From Geodermatophilus chilensis (GTDB taxonomy: Bacteria > Actinomycetota > Actinomycetes > Mycobacteriales > Geodermatophilaceae): a DNA stretch of 35,538 nt. Positions 33,194 to 35,538 of the stretch are shown one piece after another; position 1 is the first letter of the stretch, and each line of letters begins with the position of its first letter. The stretch lies in the NCBI RefSeq assembly GCF_002802985.1, contig NZ_NVPT01000031.1:1-35538 (forward strand). The letters run 5' to 3'. The notes below the pieces were generated by a model. It was not told the origin of the DNA. It made no database searches and worked only from the letters and a program-made list of their open reading frames with translations. The position numbers were made by a program, and so were the translations under genes.

Positions 33194-33886
33194 GTGAGTG
33201 ATGTCATTGACCGGCGCGCCCGCAAGAAGGCGCAGACCCGGACGCTCATCCGCGAGACCGCGCAGCGACTGTTCGCCGAGCGCGGTTTCGAGGCGGTCAC
33301 GATCGCCGACATCGCCGCGGCAGCGGACGTCGCCGTCCAGACCGTCTTCAACCACTTCCCGACGAAGGAGGACCTCTTCTTCGACGGGCACACGCCGTGG
33401 GTGGAGGGCGCCGCGGAGGCGGTGCGCTCCCGCCCGGCGGGCACCGCTCCGCTCGACGCCCTGCACGCCTACCTCGTCGAGCGGGTCGCCGTACACGTCC
33501 GGCAGCTCACCGACCCCGAGGGGCGGACGTTCGACGCCACGCTCGAGGCCTCCCCCGCGCTGCGCGCCCGCGAGCGCGAGCTGCACCACGAGGCGACCGG
33601 GCGGCTCGGCGACGCGCTCTACGAGGTCTGGTCGACCGAGGGCGGCGCCCCGGCGGTCCCCGACGACGTCCGCACGGCCGCCTCGGTGACCGCTGCGGTC
33701 TGGCTGGCCGCCGTCCGCACGCTGATCGTCCAGCACCGCCGGCTGCTCACCGGCCCGGCCGGTGCACTCCTCGGTGACGCCGAGGAGGGCGTCACCCTCG
33801 CCTGCTCGGTCGCCGAGCAGGTGTTCAGCGGGCTCGGCTCGGCGATGTCCCCGCGGGCGAAGGGCGGGCTGCGACCCACCGGCTGA
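33194..33886 (+). CDS. TetR/AcrR family transcriptional regulator
   Basis: The product has 230 residues. The N-terminal DNA-binding domain is typical: RTLIRETAQRLFAERGFEAV, then TIADIAAAADVAVQTVFNHF (the helix-turn-helix, about residues 37-56) and PTKEDLFFDG. The C-terminal ligand and dimer domain is helical and unassigned, so the effector is unknown. GTG 33194 lies directly behind a -10 box (leaderless). It may regulate itself and the small ORF before it. It ends 2 nt from the presumed end of the convergent second TetR gene. Confidence 0.9.
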   Translation: MSDVIDRRARKKAQTRTLIRETAQRLFAERGFEAVTIADIAAAADVAVQTVFNHFPTKEDLFFDGHTPWVEGAAEAVRSRPAGTAPLDALHAYLVERVAVHVRQLTDPEGRTFDATLEASPALRARERELHHEATGRLGDALYEVWSTEGGAPAVPDDVRTAASVTAAVWLAAVRTLIVQHRRLLTGPAGALLGDAEEGVTLACSVAEQVFSGLGSAMSPRAKGGLRPTG

Positions 33887-33888
33887 CG

Positions 33889-34481
33889 TCAGACCGGAGC
33901 GCGTTCCTCGTCGAGCGCGACCACCGGCAGCAGCACCTCGTCCAGCACACGCTGCACCTCGTCGCGACTCATGGGGCCGCGGGCCGAGGTGTAGCGCTGC
34001 ACCAGAAGGCCTCGATGACCGAGCACAGCAGCGCCAGCCGCGCGGCGGGGACCTCGTGCCCCCGCTCGGCCGCCCGGGCGCCGATCGTCTGGACGGCCTC
34101 GGCGAGCGGGCGGACCAGCGCGACCTCCAGGCCGGCGCGCAGGTCCTCCTCGTGGCGGGCCGCGCCGACCAGGCTGGCCGCCGCCCGCTCCTCGCGGTCC
34201 AGCGGCCGGCGCCAGCGGTCGACGAGCGCGGCCAGGTCCTCGCGCAGCGAGCCCTGGTCGGCCGGCACCCGGACCAGCGTGAAGCGGCCCACCGCGGTGC
34301 GCGCCATCGCCGCCATCGTGGGCCAGCGCCGGTAGATACCGGCCTTGCCGGCGTGGGCACGTGCGGCCACGCGGTCGCTGTTGAGCTTGCCCCAGCCCTC
34401 CTCGGCCAGGATGTCGACCGCGACGGAGAGCAGCTGCTCGGACAGTTCGGCGCTCAGTGGACGCCCCGGCGTGCCGCTCAC
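33889..34481 (-). pseudogene. TetR/AcrR family regulator with a frameshift near the 3' end
   Basis: From GTG 34481 the frame gives 170 residues: a helix-turn-helix (GKLNSDRVAARAHAGKAGIY, then RRWPTM) and a C-terminal TetR domain. It ends abnormally with SATPRPAAP after VIEAFW. In the next frame the protein goes on as LVQRYTSARGPMSRDEVQRV and LDEVLLPVVALDEERAPV, the usual kind of C-terminus, to a TGA at 33891-33889. One extra base around 34002-34010 (TTC-CTG in place of TTCTGG) restores 197 residues, the normal length of the family. The restored stop lies 2 nt from the convergent tetR stop, which also favours this reading. It may be a recent natural mutation or a sequencing error. Confidence 0.75.
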
Positions 34482-34625
34482 GCCAGGACCAGGGAGATAC
34501 GGGTCACGGAGTCATCGTGGCGCGCGGCTGGAGTCACCACAACGACGACACCGGCGAGTTCCCGGTTTTTCAGAGATTTCACGTTCCGGAAACAAGGGGG
34601 GTCGTCCGGCCTGTCACCCTGCGCG

Positions 34626-34958
34626 TCAGGCCCCCGCGGCGCTCTCGACCCGGACTCGCAGGCCCGCTCCGTCGTCCACCAGGCGACCCGCGTCCGCCGC
34701 CTCCGCGACCACGCCGTCCCAGCGCTGCCCCCAGTCACCGGCGCCGGCCTGGGGCTCGGCAGCCGCCCGCAGCGCCGCGACGTCCAGGACGCCGGTCTGC
34801 GCGTCCTCCACCCGGCCCAGGCCGGCGTCCCGCAGCACCTGGTCGGCCTCCTCGTCGGTCACCGCACCGAGGGCCAGGTGCACCCCGGTCAGGTCGTCGA
34901 CGTCGACCACCCGCACCTCGGGCCGCTCGTCGGCACCGCCCACCACCTCGACGATCAC
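34626..34958 (-). CDS. Small acidic protein of unknown function
   Basis: The product has 110 residues. GTG 34958 has a textbook AGGAGG with a 5-nt spacer, so the start is firm and the upstream frame to 35123 is excluded. The sequence is rich in Asp, Glu, Val and Ala (ERPEVRVVDVDDLTGVHLAL, TDEEADQVLRDAGL, WGQRWDGVVAEAADAGRL), with a predicted alpha/beta character and no membrane segment or Cys. No family is recognised. It follows menB on the same strand after about 290 nt that contain a terminator-like hairpin and repeats, so it is probably a separate unit. Confidence 0.7.
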   Translation of the reverse strand: MIVEVVGGADERPEVRVVDVDDLTGVHLALGAVTDEEADQVLRDAGLGRVEDAQTGVLDVAALRAAAEPQAGAGDWGQRWDGVVAEAADAGRLVDDGAGLRVRVESAAGA

Positions 34959-35020
34959 GTTGTCCTCCTCGTAGTTCCGATTGCCCCCCTGCAGGGTCCC
35001 GCCGTGGCCCCGGCCCGGGT

Positions 35021-35046
35021 CCCACCCTGAGCTCGCGCAGGGTGGG
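35021..35046 (-). terminator. 9-bp hairpin downstream of menB
   Basis: CCCACCCTG (35021-35029) pairs perfectly with CAGGGTGGG (35038-35046) around an 8-nt loop. It lies between the end of menB and the small acidic gene, both on the minus strand, and suits a terminator of the first. There is no T tract. Confidence 0.5.
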
Positions 35047-35088
35047 GAGGACGGGGTCCTTCCACGGTGGGGGCAGGAGGGTCCTCTC

Positions 35089-35251
35089 TCACACGTGCCA
35101 TGCCCACACACGTGTTCCGCCACGGCTCCGCTCCTCGCTCGCAGAGCTCGCTGCGATGCTCACCGCGCGTCACACGTGCCATGCCCACACACGTGTTCCG
35201 CCACGGCTCCGCTCCTCGCTCGCAGAGCTCACTGCGATGCTCACCGCGGCG
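35089..35251. repeat. Tandem 81/82-bp direct repeat, two copies
   Basis: Copy one (35089-35169) and copy two (35170-35251) differ by one substitution (CTCG versus CTCA in the middle) and one inserted base near the end. A third start of the unit, TCACACGTGCCA, is the 3' end of menB itself (35252-35263), so the duplication copied the last codons and the stop of that gene. The unit also has ACACGTG motifs and GCTCCGCTCCTCGCTC. Confidence 0.9.
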
Positions 35252-35538
35252 TCACACGTGCCAGGGGAAACGGGAGAAGTCCGGATCCCTCTTCTCCAGG
35301 AACGCGTCGCGTCCCTCGACGGCCTCCTCGGCCATGTACGCCAGCCGCGTGGTCTCCCCCGCGAACAGCTGCTGGCCGACCAGCCCGTCGTCGATGAGGT
35401 TGAAGGAGTACTTGAGCATCCGCTGCGCGGTCGGGCTCTTGGCCACGATCCGTCGTCCCCAGTCCAGCGCGGTGCGCTCCAGCTCGGCGTGCGGGACGAC
35501 GCGGTTGACCATGCCCATGCGGTGCGCGTCCTCGGCGG
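35252..35538 (-). CDS. menB: 1,4-dihydroxy-2-naphthoyl-CoA synthase (MenB), C-terminal part
   Basis: The gene is cut by the window end; about 95 C-terminal residues are present. The sequence AEDAHRMGMVNRVVPHAELE, then AKSPTAQRMLKYSFNLIDDG, LVGQQLFAGETTRLAYMAEE and GRDAFLEKRDPDFSRFPWHV is the C-terminal region of crotonase-fold proteins. The GLVGQQLFAGE block, the R-L-A-Y-M run and the ending K-R-x-P-D-x-S-x-F point to MenB rather than to a fatty-acid enoyl-CoA hydratase. MenB closes the second ring of menaquinone from O-succinylbenzoyl-CoA. The stop TGA (35254-35252) forms the border of the tandem repeat. Menaquinone would be the natural electron acceptor of the NrfD-type dehydrogenase in this window. 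Confidence 0.78.
   Translation of the reverse strand, partial: AEDAHRMGMVNRVVPHAELERTALDWGRRIVAKSPTAQRMLKYSFNLIDDGLVGQQLFAGETTRLAYMAEEAVEGRDAFLEKRDPDFSRFPWHV

Noticed and set aside
35089-35251. CRISPR array
   Set aside because: Only two long units lie directly head to tail without spacers, so this is a tandem duplication.

Overview
The window reads as actinobacterial chromosome of very high GC content, most likely Geodermatophilaceae (Blastococcus, Geodermatophilus or Modestobacter type). The reasons are the GTG starts, TGA stops and strong AGGAGG ribosome sites, the actinobacterial genes (gpgS, a MenB C-terminus of mycobacterial type), and above all a formate dehydrogenase whose selenocysteine position is encoded by TAG. 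From memory, UAG-encoded selenocysteine has been reported in Geodermatophilus and Blastococcus. No RNA gene, insertion sequence, integrase or CRISPR array was seen.

Positions 1-18.4 kb hold an exopolysaccharide locus of the Wzx/Wzy type: a metallophosphoesterase, an ATP-grasp ligase, a secreted lysozyme-like protein, an initiating sugar-phosphate transferase, a GNAT/FemAB-like acyltransferase, a FemAB-methyltransferase fusion, a Wzz-like chain-length protein, a Wzy-like polymerase, a GT2 and a GT4 glycosyltransferase, a Wzx flippase, a membrane-anchored GH5 glycosidase that looks circularly permuted, and an Alg13/Alg14-type glycosyltransferase. The genes run on both strands with unusually long spacers and less extreme GC than the right half, so the block may be an acquired island.

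Positions 18.8-24.3 kb (minus strand) are a three-gene membrane formate dehydrogenase operon: a catalytic subunit with an in-frame TAG at the selenocysteine site followed by a SECIS-like hairpin, a four-cluster ferredoxin subunit with a C-terminal anchor, and an NrfD-type membrane subunit. Divergent from it, beyond a long inverted repeat, lie an MBL-fold hydrolase, a DedA protein without a proper stop, and a holin-like/alkaline-phosphatase fusion.

Positions 28.3-31.8 kb carry two tandem GpgS-type synthases and a GT4 glycosyltransferase coupled to the second, which suggests glucosylglycerate-type solute or polysaccharide-precursor synthesis. A convergent Gfo/Idh/MocA oxidoreductase shares a bidirectional terminator with them. 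The right end holds two convergent TetR regulators (one with a frameshift), a small acidic protein, an 81-bp tandem repeat and the C-terminal part of menB.
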